DNA of 64,000 nucleotides from Nitrospirota bacterium (GCA_016180645.1 JACPAV010000007.1:140951-204950), one strand, 5' to 3'; counted from the stretch's first letter, positions 37,085 to 46,269 are shown. Notes: a model not told the origin generated them from the sequence alone. Numbers and translations: made by a program.

Positions 37085-37186
37085 AATCGCTCCCGGATCA
37101 GATTCGTTCCCATTTGGCATCCCGTCCTTTTCCCAGGCACCGAATCCTTCTTGCGCGCCGCGCCTCAGCCAAGTCTCGTTACCTCT

Positions 37187-37289
37187 TCACGCGGCGAGCG
37201 CCTCGTTGAGTTCATCCAGCAGCTTCGGAAAAGACTCGCCGAAGGACGGGCGGGTCTTTCCGAAGCATTCCACGATATTACCCTTATTA
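37187..37289 (-). pseudogene. HsdR-like C-terminal tail, out of frame with fic
   Basis: Directly after the fic stop (TAA, 37290-37292) a different frame continues as GNNKGNIVECFGKTRPSFGE, then SFPKLLDELNEALAA and TGA at 37187. The end FGExFPKLLDELNEALAA is nearly identical to the C-terminus of the HsdR encoded at 38348. Removing one A from the AAAA run in the last fic codons would join this tail to Fic. It is either the lost C-terminus of Fic after a one-base insertion, or a duplicated hsdR 3' end. Confidence 0.6.
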
Positions 37290-38351
37290 TTACCCTCTTT
37301 TAAGGGTAATACCTCTTCTCGTCCAACGGGTGCCGGGACCCCGACCAAGGCACGCCACCCCGCCGCTCTTCTGAAGGGCGCGAAGCACGTGCCGAATCAT
37401 GTCCCGGCTCACGCCCGGGCAGGCCCGCTCAAGATCGGTGAGGCTGAAATCCGTGTCGAATCCCCGAATGGCGTCCTCGATAAGGGCCGTCTTTGCTCCC
37501 CGAGGCGCCTTGATGTTCCCCACGCGTTCCTCGAATTCTTTGTAGGCGGTCTTGAGGGTGTAGAGGAGATAATTTGCGAACGGCCAGGGGTCGTGCTTGC
37601 CCTCATGCCAACCATGCGAACTTTGTTCAAGGGTCTCGTAGTAGCGGTCCTTGTTCTGCTCGATGAGGCGCTCCAGGCTGATGTAACGACCCACCTCGTA
37701 GCCCAGATGGTAGCACTGAAGCAGGAGGAGAAGTCTTGAAACGCGGCCGTTGCCATCGCGGAAGGGATGAATGCAGAGAAAATCGAGATTGAAGGCGGCC
37801 AGGACGATCAGGGGATGAACCGCACGGTCTCGCATGGCCGAGCCCCAAGCGTTCACAAGGTCGCGTGTGGAGGCCGGAGTCTTGCCGGCGGGAACCGTCT
37901 TGAATCGGACGCGGATACGCCCGCCCGGGTACTTTTCGATGATGTCGCTGTCCTTTTCCTTGTATTTTCCGGCGTCCCATATTCTTCCCCTGGCCAAACG
38001 GTGAAGCTCCCGCACGGCCTTCTCCGTCACCGGCAGCCTCGATCCCTTCTCATGGATGAGTTTGAGCGCCTCCCGGTAGCCGTGGACTTCCTCCTCGTTG
38101 CGATCCCGGAGGACGGGCCTGCCGAGCACCAAAGTGCGGATTCGCTTCTGATCGACGACAACGCCCTCGATCCGGTTCGAGGAGATCGCGCTTTCGATCA
38201 AGGCGTGTTCGCGCAGTACCTTGAGACGCTGAGGAGACTGGCGGGTGAAGAGCTCCTGCCTTCCGCGCGATTCGCCGAGTTCGGCGAGGTACCATGCCGT
38301 GGCCGTCGGAACGGAATCCATGCCTTTGGCCAGCAGGCGAAACGTCATCAT
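37290..38351 (-). CDS. Fic-domain protein between hsdR and hsdS
   Basis: A 353-residue Fic protein with the full catalytic motif HPFRDGNGRVSR (195-206) and an N-terminal inhibitory motif SSNRIEG (57-63). The end (FSLTDLERACPGVSRDMIRH, VLRALQKSGGV) looks like a winged helix. Its start ATG overlaps the hsdR stop in ATGA, so the two are translationally coupled. The present stop may be premature: a one-base change in AAAA near 37296-37299 would add a tail ending in LDELNEALAA. It is only distantly similar to the Fic protein at 28629. Confidence 0.87.
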   Translation of the reverse strand: MMTFRLLAKGMDSVPTATAWYLAELGESRGRQELFTRQSPQRLKVLREHALIESAISSNRIEGVVVDQKRIRTLVLGRPVLRDRNEEEVHGYREALKLIHEKGSRLPVTEKAVRELHRLARGRIWDAGKYKEKDSDIIEKYPGGRIRVRFKTVPAGKTPASTRDLVNAWGSAMRDRAVHPLIVLAAFNLDFLCIHPFRDGNGRVSRLLLLLQCYHLGYEVGRYISLERLIEQNKDRYYETLEQSSHGWHEGKHDPWPFANYLLYTLKTAYKEFEERVGNIKAPRGAKTALIEDAIRGFDTDFSLTDLERACPGVSRDMIRHVLRALQKSGGVACLGRGPGTRWTRRGITLKRG

Positions 38352-41107
38352 GCCGCCAACGCCTCGTTGAGTTCATCCAGCAGCTTTGGAAACAACTCGC
38401 CGAAAAGCTGATGGGCCTTACCCAAGCCTCCGCGCTGACTGAAGGGAGAGTAGTCGAAGTCTTGTGCCTCGATGCTGAGGCTCGTGGAGATATGATCTCT
38501 GATGAATTCGAGCCACGCAAGCTGCTCGGCGTTGAACAACGTCCCCTTCGACGATTTTGACTCCAGCCACGTCTTGAATCGGGTGTGGACGCTCTCGGCA
38601 AACGGTTGAAGGATAGGTTGGTGGGCCAAAGAGAAATGAACCAATGATACAAGGTCGGCGAACCGGCCCGTTTGCGAACGTCCCCGCACTTTCGTCGGCT
38701 CGACGGAAGCAAACGCATCCCATAGACGATCCTCCGTCCACGCCGCGTGATTTTCCCGGAGTTTCCGTTCCAAATCCTTCAACATGGCCTCCGTCAACCG
38801 GTGGCGATAGGGCCGCGAATAGAGGATCTGAAGCGCCTCGATCTCGGACTTGTGCTGCTCGATGTATTCGCGAAATGACGCTGTGGTCTTCCGAGCGTTA
38901 AGATCAGACTGGGGCGTGCCGCCCGCAAAGAGTACGCGGTCCCGTGAAATCACGTCGATCACTTGGTCCGCCGTCCGATGCACTTTGATCAAGAGTTGCC
39001 GCAGATCCGGATTCCCCGCGAGCGGCGCGGCAGCCGCCTGCGCAAGGCCGTCGGCGGCAGTTTTCAGGGCGGCGGCCGTCGGCTCCTTGTAGCCCGGCGT
39101 ACTTCCAGCCGCAGCCTCTGCGATTTTGTCCGGATTCACGGCATCCAGGAGCCTGCCGGCGATCTCGGACAGGGTCTTCCCTTTCGCGGTCGCCGTCACT
39201 TCATCGGCGAGGTGTTCATCAAGCCGCTTTTCCAGTCGGATGAGACGGCCGGCCAGACTTTCGAGAGAGTCCGCATCCCGTGCCCCGAGGGCAACGGCAT
39301 CCAGGAGCTTCTCGAATAAAACATTCGGCTTTTTCTCGAATGGACGAGAATCGGTCTTGTCGCGTTCACAGACCCCGACGGCGTCCACGATCACGAACCG
39401 CGATTTTCTCTTGATTCCGGGGTTGACCTGTTCCATTTCGGTCTGGGAAATGACGCGCACGCCCCGGCCCTTCATCTGCTCGAAAAAACTGCGGGATTTC
39501 ACGGAGCGCATGAAAAAGACGATTTCCAACGGCTTGATGTCGGTTCCCGTCGCGATCATATCGACGGTGACGGCAATGCGAGGAAAGTAGCTGTTCCGGA
39601 ACGTCTTGATGAGGGTTTTCGGGCTTACGCCGGTGGTGCGATAGGTGATCTTCTGGCAAAAGTCATTCCCCTTGTCAAAGACTTCGCGGCAGATGCGGAC
39701 GATGTCCTCCGCGTGGGAGTCGTCCTTCGCGTAGATCAACGTCTTGGGCACATCCTCCCGGCCCCGAAAGATGTCCGTGAACAACTTTTCCTTGAAGGTT
39801 TTCAGCACCGTGCGGATTTGGTCCTCGGCGACCACGTCCCGGTCGAGTTGTCCGGCCTCGTAGCTCAGATCTTCATCGAGCAGCTCCCACCGTTTCTTTC
39901 GCGTCAGTCGGTCGCGCTTGTCGACGTAGAATCCGGCGTCGATTTTCGATCCCGCGTCCGTGATGTGCGTCCGGATTTGGTAGACGTCGTAGGGCACGTT
40001 TACGCCATCCGTTACCGCCTGCTCATGACCGTATTCCATCACAAGATTTTGTTTGAAGAATCCGAATGTCTGTTTCGAGGGCGTGGCCGTAAGTCCGATG
40101 ATCTTGGCGTCGAAATACTCCAAGACCTGCCGCCAAAGGTGGTAAATCGAGCGATGGCATTCGTCCGTGATGATGAAATCGAACGTCTCGATGGGGAATT
40201 TCGGGTTGTATTCGACGGGGACGGGCTCCTTGAATACGGATTCCGCCGACTCGATGCCAAGTTCATCCAGATCGGGCGGCGGTTCCGACTCGCCCTTCAA
40301 CATCGAATAGACCCGCTGGATGGTGCCGATGACCACGCGGGCCGGGGAGTCGAGGGTGTTGGAGGTCAAATGTTGAACGTTGTACTCCTCTGGGAACTTG
40401 TAATTGTTGACCGGGGAAACGAATTGCTGAAATTCTTTCAGGGTTTGTTCGCCCAGATTGCCCCGATCCACGAGGAAGAGAATGCGGCGCGCGCCGGCAT
40501 ACTTGATCAGGCGATAAACGAAATTGACCGCGGTGAAAGTCTTGCCTGAGCCGGTGGCCATTTGGATGAGAGCGCGGGGGCGGTTGGCGGCAAAGGATTC
40601 TTCCAGTTTCTTGATGGCGCGTATTTGGGCGGACCAAAGGCCCTTCTCGATCAGTTCGGGCATTTCGCGAAGGCGCTGGTTGAGCTGATTTCCTGCGTTC
40701 ACCCATTCGAGCAGGGTCTCCGGTCGATGGAATGCAAACACAAGGCGGCTGCGCGGCTCCGGATCGAGTCCGTTGGTGAAGTAGGTTTCCGTCCCGGTGC
40801 TCTCGTAGGCGAATGGAAGCGGATCCCGCCACGCCTGCATGCCGGAGGGGACTCCCCTGATGTACTTCCCGGACTGTTCTTCGACCCCGCTGAGGGTGTG
40901 CCCTTCTTTCTTGGCCTCGACCGTTCCGATGGCCTTGCCGTCTACGAACAGGGTGTAGTCGGGCTCTCCCGTCTTCATGGAGAGGTTGCATAGCGCGACG
41001 CCCCTGGATGCGGCCAGGTTGGCGGCCGCTTTTTCCTGTACGACCCACCCACATTGATCCAATAAGCTATCGATGGTGGTTCGAGCTTTGTCTTCAGGAG
41101 TTCTCAT
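38348..41107 (-). CDS. hsdR: Type I restriction endonuclease R subunit HsdR
   Basis: The 919-residue motor and nuclease subunit of the EcoKI-like branch. The nuclease site is D50, E64 and K66 (GEPDYTLF...GTVEAKK), Walker A ATGSGKT (184-190), DECH box (315-318), GLTATP, and a C-terminal helicase motif with FFEQMKGRGVRV. It is the first gene of the minus-strand operon and looks intact. Its last 18 codons are repeated twice downstream (37187 and 36925). It is not a copy of the R subunit at 1-3474, which is of a different subfamily. Confidence 0.94.
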   Translation of the reverse strand: MRTPEDKARTTIDSLLDQCGWVVQEKAAANLAASRGVALCNLSMKTGEPDYTLFVDGKAIGTVEAKKEGHTLSGVEEQSGKYIRGVPSGMQAWRDPLPFAYESTGTETYFTNGLDPEPRSRLVFAFHRPETLLEWVNAGNQLNQRLREMPELIEKGLWSAQIRAIKKLEESFAANRPRALIQMATGSGKTFTAVNFVYRLIKYAGARRILFLVDRGNLGEQTLKEFQQFVSPVNNYKFPEEYNVQHLTSNTLDSPARVVIGTIQRVYSMLKGESEPPPDLDELGIESAESVFKEPVPVEYNPKFPIETFDFIITDECHRSIYHLWRQVLEYFDAKIIGLTATPSKQTFGFFKQNLVMEYGHEQAVTDGVNVPYDVYQIRTHITDAGSKIDAGFYVDKRDRLTRKKRWELLDEDLSYEAGQLDRDVVAEDQIRTVLKTFKEKLFTDIFRGREDVPKTLIYAKDDSHAEDIVRICREVFDKGNDFCQKITYRTTGVSPKTLIKTFRNSYFPRIAVTVDMIATGTDIKPLEIVFFMRSVKSRSFFEQMKGRGVRVISQTEMEQVNPGIKRKSRFVIVDAVGVCERDKTDSRPFEKKPNVLFEKLLDAVALGARDADSLESLAGRLIRLEKRLDEHLADEVTATAKGKTLSEIAGRLLDAVNPDKIAEAAAGSTPGYKEPTAAALKTAADGLAQAAAAPLAGNPDLRQLLIKVHRTADQVIDVISRDRVLFAGGTPQSDLNARKTTASFREYIEQHKSEIEALQILYSRPYRHRLTEAMLKDLERKLRENHAAWTEDRLWDAFASVEPTKVRGRSQTGRFADLVSLVHFSLAHQPILQPFAESVHTRFKTWLESKSSKGTLFNAEQLAWLEFIRDHISTSLSIEAQDFDYSPFSQRGGLGKAHQLFGELFPKLLDELNEALAA

Positions 41108-41244
41108 CGTGGCCGGTATCCTCGCTGCCGAAGGTCATGTTTTTCCGTCAATGCGGATTCTATGGGAATCTTGGCAGGGGGACAAGTTGGCGCCCCGCTT
41201 GGGGAAGGAGGGGGAATCAGAGGAACGGGCAGGGTGAAGAGGAA

Positions 41245-42264
41245 CTAGAAGGTTTTCAGGACGCGGTGGGTCTGCTTGCAGTGGGGCCCATATTTCATAA
41301 GCTGGTCAAACCACGTCAGATAGTCGAAGCCGATCGCAAAGTTCATGGAGCATCCGGTGTGGCCGTCCGGGTGGTCGTAGTGGAAAATCAGGTGGCCCAA
41401 TTCGTGGGTCTGATACCACGCGGTCATCTCGAGGGCGCGTGGGTCATTCCCGGAGAATTTCCGTTCACGGAGGAAGTACTTCAGGTCTGAGAGCAGGGGA
41501 AAGCTGGACATGATGACCATGCCATCCAATTCCGTCTTGCTCCGGTATGTGACCCCCGTGGAAACCCCGCCGCGGAGGGAGGAGTGGAGCGCCGGGCTGT
41601 AGGTCTCGATGCTGGCGACGAGCTGGTTGGTCACGACGATATCGTATTCCTTCTGATTTCTCGCGAGCCATTCCCAATTCAGGAACTGTTCGTACGGGGC
41701 GCCGGTGAGCAAGGGCTTCCCATTGTCGAGCTTGACCTCCCGGAGCTCGCGGTACTTCGAAACGTGACAGCGGGCGAGTTGATCCGCCAGCTCCTCCTTC
41801 GTCGGTGCCGATTGGAGCGGCCCGCAGCCGGTGTAGGATCCAATGGAGCGTTTGATTTCCTCGATCGGCTCATCCTTCCAGATCTCCACGAAAGCTTTCC
41901 CCAAATCGGCGGGATCATCCTCCTCGGCGTTGAAGTAGTTGGACTTGTAAGGGTTCTGTTCCGCCACCGGATCGTAGTAGGTGTGGAAATAGGCGTCGAT
42001 CGGAAGGCGGCCGCGATCGACGAAACGGATGTGGTAGTCCCACTCCTTCTTGAATGCCTCCTCCATGATCACCAGCATCTTGCGGTAGTCCGAAATGGAG
42101 ATGCCGGGGATTTCGGGATTCGTCACGAAGACCGTTTGCAACACGGTGACCTTCGGCTCCTGCTTCATCGATGAAATCCAATTGCAGGAAGGCGCGAACA
42201 GGGCCATGAGCAGGCAAGCCCCTGCGACACGGGTCGCCCAGGGACGTTTCAACGACACGGACAT
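41245..42264 (-). CDS. Putative lipoprotein metallopeptidase (HELGH motif)
   Basis: The start at 42264 gives 339 residues with a signal peptide and a lipobox-like FAPSC near residue 27, so it should be a membrane-anchored periplasmic or surface protein. TAWYQTHELGHLIFHYDHPD contains a gluzincin/metzincin-like HExxH (His287 to His291) and further His and Asp residues that could complete a zinc site. The rest (about 240 residues) shows no family that I know. A longer version from ATG 42303 is possible. It follows a small ORF by 16 bases. Confidence 0.6.
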   Translation of the reverse strand: MSVSLKRPWATRVAGACLLMALFAPSCNWISSMKQEPKVTVLQTVFVTNPEIPGISISDYRKMLVIMEEAFKKEWDYHIRFVDRGRLPIDAYFHTYYDPVAEQNPYKSNYFNAEEDDPADLGKAFVEIWKDEPIEEIKRSIGSYTGCGPLQSAPTKEELADQLARCHVSKYRELREVKLDNGKPLLTGAPYEQFLNWEWLARNQKEYDIVVTNQLVASIETYSPALHSSLRGGVSTGVTYRSKTELDGMVIMSSFPLLSDLKYFLRERKFSGNDPRALEMTAWYQTHELGHLIFHYDHPDGHTGCSMNFAIGFDYLTWFDQLMKYGPHCKQTHRVLKTF

Positions 42265-42280
42265 CGGGAGCGGATGGCTT

Positions 42281-42583
42281 TCAGAATCGCTTGGGGATCG
42301 CATTCTTGGAATCCGGTTTGATCTTCTGGAGGAACATCTCGACCTGCCGACGGCCGTAGAGGGGGATAACGTACCGATCGTGCTTGGCGAAAACCTTTCC
42401 CGCCCGAAGTTGGAGTTTTCGAAGCAGGGCGCGAACGCCCTCGGCTTCCCGCCTTGAGGGCAGGGAGAGTCGGATTTCCCAGCCCGTGCGTTTACCGCCG
42501 AGTCGTTTGTCGACTTTTACGCGGATGTAGCCGTGGCGTTCGTAGATGCCACGAAGAGCCCGTCCGGAATCGGCCTTCTCCGT
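42281..42583 (-). CDS. Small basic protein with apparent ACG start
   Basis: An unbroken frame of about 100 codons reads GIYERHGYIRVKVDKRLGGK, then RTGWEIRLSLPSRREAEGVR, LLRKLQLRAGKVFAKHDRYV and IPLYGRRQVEMFLQKIKP. It looks like real protein, in a pattern reminiscent of small LAGLIDADG- or KOW-like domains, but I cannot name the family. No ATG, GTG or TTG occurs before codon 80. A strong GGGAGG (42589-42594) stands 5 bases before an ACG at 42583, which I take as the start or as a mutated ATG. It would be co-transcribed with the lipoprotein gene. Confidence 0.5.
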   Translation of the reverse strand, partial: TEKADSGRALRGIYERHGYIRVKVDKRLGGKRTGWEIRLSLPSRREAEGVRALLRKLQLRAGKVFAKHDRYVIPLYGRRQVEMFLQKIKPDSKNAIPKRF

Positions 42584-42737
42584 TGTTTCCTCCCTAGTTC
42601 CTAATACCTTTTACGGTCGCCAGCCAGATTATCTTGAACCTTGCGCATCTGTCAACGAGATTCGTGCGGAGTCCGGCATTGCGACCTGTCGGACGGGGGG
42701 GGGGTGGTCCCTGGGCGGTCGGGGGGGGGGAGGCGTC

Positions 42738-44165
42738 CTATTCCCTGAAGATTTCACGCATTTCGCGCTTGATCCGTTTGCCGTCCGGGCTGTCCTCGCC
42801 GAAGAACGAAATGGATTTCTTGAAGTGGACCAGCGCCTTCTCCGGGTCGTCGTTCGCGAGAAACGACAGGGCCAGATAGTAGTGGGCAGGGCCGAGCGAT
42901 TCACGTTTTCCGTACAGGACGCCGAGCTGGTAGTTGGCCTCCGCGGAGCTCCGGCGTTGCTCCACCGCCCGTCGATAGAGGGCGATGGCCTCGTCGGCCT
43001 GTCCCTTCGTTTCAAGCGCCTTGGCGAGGGACAACGCGCTCAAGTAGTCGCTGGGGTAGGCTGCGGCCGATGCGCGGAATCTCTCGATCGCGGCGTCGGT
43101 TTGACCCATTTCGAAGTAGACGCGGCCGAGATCCCGCTCCACGTAGGGTTTGTTCCGGAACTCCGCCCCGAGCTGTTTGAACTGTTCGATGGCGTTCGCC
43201 GGGCGGCCGGCGGCAAAATAGGCCAGGGCGAGAAGGTATCGCGAGGTGTCATCCTTCTTCGTTTCGGCATCCTTCTCGTATGATGGGATCAGAGAGGCTC
43301 CGCCCGGGGAATACCGCACGCGGAGGAGGGTGCGGAATTTTTCGAAGGCGAGGTCGAAGGGCCGGGCCGGAGCCTCGCCCTCTTCAGGAGGGGCGGCGGC
43401 GGAGCGGATGCGTTCTTCTTCAAGGGGGTGGGTCAGGAGATAAGGGGGAAGTCCCGTGGGGCTGAGACGTGTAGCCAGCTTCATTTTCTCGAAGAGCGAC
43501 TGCATCCCGCGCGTATCGCGCCCGCCTTTCCGCATGTATCGCATCCCCTCCGCGTCGGCCTCCCGCTCCTGCTGACGGCTGAAAGCGTACTTGGCTTGAG
43601 CATTGGCGCCGACGGCGCCGGCCATGATGCCCATGGCCGCTTTCGGATTGTCCGGCGCCAGGAACATGCTTCCAAGAATGGCCGCCATCATGCCGATATC
43701 AAGAAGGTTGTTCTTGGAGAAACTCTGGGACGCGTGGTGCTTGTTCACATGGGCGATTTCGTGTGAGAGGACGGAGGCCAGTTCGTCCGGCGTGTCGATA
43801 ATGGTGAGCAGCCCGGTATTGACGTAGACGTACCCGCCGGGAACGGCGTAGGCGTTGATGTCGTCATCTTCCACGGCGGTGAACCGGTAGTGGAAGGGCT
43901 GAGGTTCGATCGGTTTGAGGAGGGACCCCCCGAATCCGTCGAGGTAATCCTGCACGTCCGGATCGCGCACGAGCTTGAGGTAGTCCCGGACTTGGCCGTT
44001 GAAGCGACGGCCGATCTCTTCCTCCTGCGAATTGGTGAGAGAGGAGGAGCGGCCACCGCCGGTTGCCCAGGCGTGGGCGATGGGAAGGCCCGAACAAGCG
44101 GACACGGAGCCCTGCAATACGAGGAGAAGCCATGCGATTCGAATCACGAAACCCCTGAAAACCAT
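42738..44165 (-). CDS. M48-family metalloprotease with TPR repeats (BepA-like)
   Basis: The ATG at 44165 (MVFRGFVIRIAW) has GGGAG 5 bases upstream and gives a 475-residue exported protein with a lipobox-like VSAC at 21-24. The zinc site is HEIAH (135-139) with the third ligand Glu in QQEREADAEGM. The C-terminal 200 residues are tetratricopeptide repeats (e.g. ALAKALETKGQADEAIALYR). The domain order matches BepA/YfgC, which maintains outer-membrane proteins; the same role is inferred. Two 10-G tracts lie just after the stop codon (around 42694-42703 and 42721-42730). Confidence 0.87.
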   Translation of the reverse strand: MVFRGFVIRIAWLLLVLQGSVSACSGLPIAHAWATGGGRSSSLTNSQEEEIGRRFNGQVRDYLKLVRDPDVQDYLDGFGGSLLKPIEPQPFHYRFTAVEDDDINAYAVPGGYVYVNTGLLTIIDTPDELASVLSHEIAHVNKHHASQSFSKNNLLDIGMMAAILGSMFLAPDNPKAAMGIMAGAVGANAQAKYAFSRQQEREADAEGMRYMRKGGRDTRGMQSLFEKMKLATRLSPTGLPPYLLTHPLEEERIRSAAAPPEEGEAPARPFDLAFEKFRTLLRVRYSPGGASLIPSYEKDAETKKDDTSRYLLALAYFAAGRPANAIEQFKQLGAEFRNKPYVERDLGRVYFEMGQTDAAIERFRASAAAYPSDYLSALSLAKALETKGQADEAIALYRRAVEQRRSSAEANYQLGVLYGKRESLGPAHYYLALSFLANDDPEKALVHFKKSISFFGEDSPDGKRIKREMREIFRE

Positions 44166-44226
44166 CGTACTCCCATCGGCAGAATGTGTCACTTGGGGCG
44201 CCTTGCCCAGAGACAAACGCGGGATT

Positions 44227-44901
44227 TCAATCGGCTTGCGAAAGGTCGAAGGGTCCCCCGCGAGGCAAAAGGGGCTGGAGGGGACAGGCTTCGCAGCGGG
44301 GTTTCTTCCGACAGAAGTGCTTCCCGATCATGACGACGAGGGCGTGATACTCGTTGAAAAACGCCGGATCGGATTCGATTCCGCTTGTGATCAGGGTCTG
44401 GACGGCATGGTAGTCCGCGTCTTTCTCCGCCCAACCGTGGCGATGGAAAATTCGCAGGGTGTAGGCGTCCACGACGAAAATGGGATGGCCCAAGGCATAG
44501 AGGAGGATACTGTCCGCTGTTTCCGGCCCGACCCCATGGACGCCGAGAAGTTCTTCGCGCAGTTCTGCCGTGGGCCGGCGCGCCATTTTCTTCCAATCGC
44601 CGCCGTATCGTTCGACGAAATAGCGCACGTAGCTGCGGAGTCTCCGGGCCTTCACACGGAAGTATCCCGCCGGACGAATCAAGGCTGCGAGCTTCGGGAG
44701 CGAAAGAGCCGCAATCCGCTCCGGTTTCAGCATGCGGGCTTCCTGAAGTCGGGCGATGGCTTTCTCCACGTTCCCCCAGTTCGTGTTCTGCGTGAGGACG
44801 GCCCCCACCATCACCTCGAACGGCGAGTTGGCGGGCCACCAGTGTTGCGGGCCGAGCCGTGAGAACATGAGACGAAAGATCCTACGTACCGGTACGGACA
44901 T
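44227..44901 (-). CDS. Endonuclease III-like HhH-GPD base-excision repair glycosylase
   Basis: A 224-residue DNA glycosylase starting at ATG 44901. The helix-hairpin-helix reads LLGVHGVGPETADSILLYAL, and the catalytic Asp145 is in VVDAYT. The position of the AP-lyase Lys of Endonuclease III (VGRKT) holds Glu127 (VGPET), so it may act as a monofunctional glycosylase. The 4Fe-4S loop has only three Cys (197, 203 and 206); the fourth is missing, as the protein ends in PLLPRGGPFDLSQAD. Upstream is the divergent queA gene. Confidence 0.85.
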   Translation of the reverse strand: MSVPVRRIFRLMFSRLGPQHWWPANSPFEVMVGAVLTQNTNWGNVEKAIARLQEARMLKPERIAALSLPKLAALIRPAGYFRVKARRLRSYVRYFVERYGGDWKKMARRPTAELREELLGVHGVGPETADSILLYALGHPIFVVDAYTLRIFHRHGWAEKDADYHAVQTLITSGIESDPAFFNEYHALVVMIGKHFCRKKPRCEACPLQPLLPRGGPFDLSQAD

Positions 44902-44985
44902 CCGTGAACGGTAGGACACGTGAACGCGGATCTCAAGTCTGCCCCGGACCTTCCCCCCTTTGCGCGGGAAGGTTACGATGAGACC

Positions 44986-46050
44986 ATGTCTTGGATCGAC
45001 GAATTCGACTACCACCTTCCTCGGGAACGGATCGCTCAGATTCCGGCGGAGAAGAGGGATCAGTCCCGGCTGCTGGTGCTCGATCCATCTGCCGGGTCCA
45101 TCGACCACGATACGTTCGAGCGCCTGGATCGATATTTTTCCAATGGGGATCTGATGGTGATCAACGACTCCAAGGTCGCTCCCCTGAGGCTGCGGGGAAG
45201 GAAGCCCAGCGGGGGAGCGGTGGAATTGCTTCTCATCCGACCGGAGATATCGGACCGGCGCTGGTACGCCCTTGCGAAGCCTCTCGGACGCCTGCCGTTG
45301 GGTTCGCCCATCGTCCTCGATGGAGGGGGGTCTGCCGTTATTCGGGCGAGAGGGAGAAGACAGATCCTGATTGAGTTCGAGATCGACGGGTTGACCGTGG
45401 GTGAGTATCTTTCGCGCCATGGTGAAATGCCCGTTCCTCCCTATATTCGGAGAAAGGCGGGTGACCCCAGGCTGGCGGTGGATCGGGACCGATACCAGAC
45501 GGTCTACGCGAAGGAGGAGGGATCCGTGGCGGCGCCGACGGCGGGGCTCCATCTCACGCCGGAGCTTCTGGATCGATTGCGGGCCGTCGGGGTGACTCTG
45601 GCGAGAGTGACTCTAAGTGTGGGCCCGGCCACCTTCATGTCCCTGGATGATCTGGAGGAAGATTCGGCCACCCTGCCGCCCGAAAACTATTCTATTTCTC
45701 CCGAGACCGCGGATCTGCTTTGTCGGGCCCGTCGGGACCGAAGAAGGGTGGTCGCCGTAGGGACCACGGTGACTCGCACGTTGGAGGACTGTTTTGGAAG
45801 AGAGGGTGAGATCCGATCCGGCCGATTCGCCGCCTCACTTTTTGTGAGACCGGGGCATCGATTTCGGATTGTCGACGGCCTGATCACGAACTTCCATCAA
45901 CCGCGCACGGGGGTTCTGGCTTTGGCGTGCGCATTTGCGGGGACGGAATTTCTAAGAAAGGCATACGCGGAGGCGATTCGATTGAAGTACCGCTTTCTCT
46001 CGTATGGGGATTCGACTTTCATCCTCAGAGCCGCGGGTCGTACCGGTTAA
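44986..46050 (+). CDS. queA: tRNA preQ1 ribosyltransferase-isomerase QueA
   Basis: It transfers and isomerises the ribosyl part of SAM onto preQ1-tRNA, giving epoxyqueuosine. The start at 44986 (MSWIDEFDYHLP) is the family start; the frame is open 22 codons upstream. Signature motifs are RIAQIPAEKRDQSRLLVLD, NDSKVAPLRLRGRK, GSVAAPTAGLHLT and LITNFHQPRTGVLALACAFAG. At 354 aa it is full-length. No tgt, queC or queD is close by. Confidence 0.95.
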   Translation: MSWIDEFDYHLPRERIAQIPAEKRDQSRLLVLDPSAGSIDHDTFERLDRYFSNGDLMVINDSKVAPLRLRGRKPSGGAVELLLIRPEISDRRWYALAKPLGRLPLGSPIVLDGGGSAVIRARGRRQILIEFEIDGLTVGEYLSRHGEMPVPPYIRRKAGDPRLAVDRDRYQTVYAKEEGSVAAPTAGLHLTPELLDRLRAVGVTLARVTLSVGPATFMSLDDLEEDSATLPPENYSISPETADLLCRARRDRRRVVAVGTTVTRTLEDCFGREGEIRSGRFAASLFVRPGHRFRIVDGLITNFHQPRTGVLALACAFAGTEFLRKAYAEAIRLKYRFLSYGDSTFILRAAGRTG

Positions 46051-46115
46051 GAATACGTCCAGGAATGTCCAGAAATGCCAAATGAGCCGGTTCGTAGCCT
46101 GGGAGCAAGCAGCGA

Positions 46116-46241
46116 GTAGGGGAGCAGCTTTAGCTGCTCCCAAGCAGGGAGGACCCCGTGCCACGGAGGGTACGGGGCCATGCAATGTCGCCGCGCCAGG
46201 GATGGCGCGGCATGGAACATGGCCTGAAGGTCCTCCCCTAC
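46116..46241. repeat. Multi-hairpin element with GTAGGGGA...TCCCCTAC ends
   Basis: The ends GTAGGGGA (46116-46123) and TCCCCTAC (46234-46241) pair. Inside lie GGGAGCAGCT-TT-AGCTGCTCCC (46120-46141), a 9-bp outer pair GGGAGGACC (46147-46155)/GGTCCTCCC (46229-46237), CCCCGT/ACGGGG, and GCCGCGCC-AGGGAT-GGCGCGGC (46190-46211). It belongs to the same family as 52204-52321 and 63802-63860. It holds no ORF. Confidence 0.65.
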
Positions 46242-46269
46242 GGCAGGTGAGTTTTCGGACGCACTCTCA

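Noticed and set aside
41108..41244. Strong promoter upstream of hsdR
   Set aside because: A TTGACG is present on the minus strand, but no -10 hexamer lies at a fitting distance.
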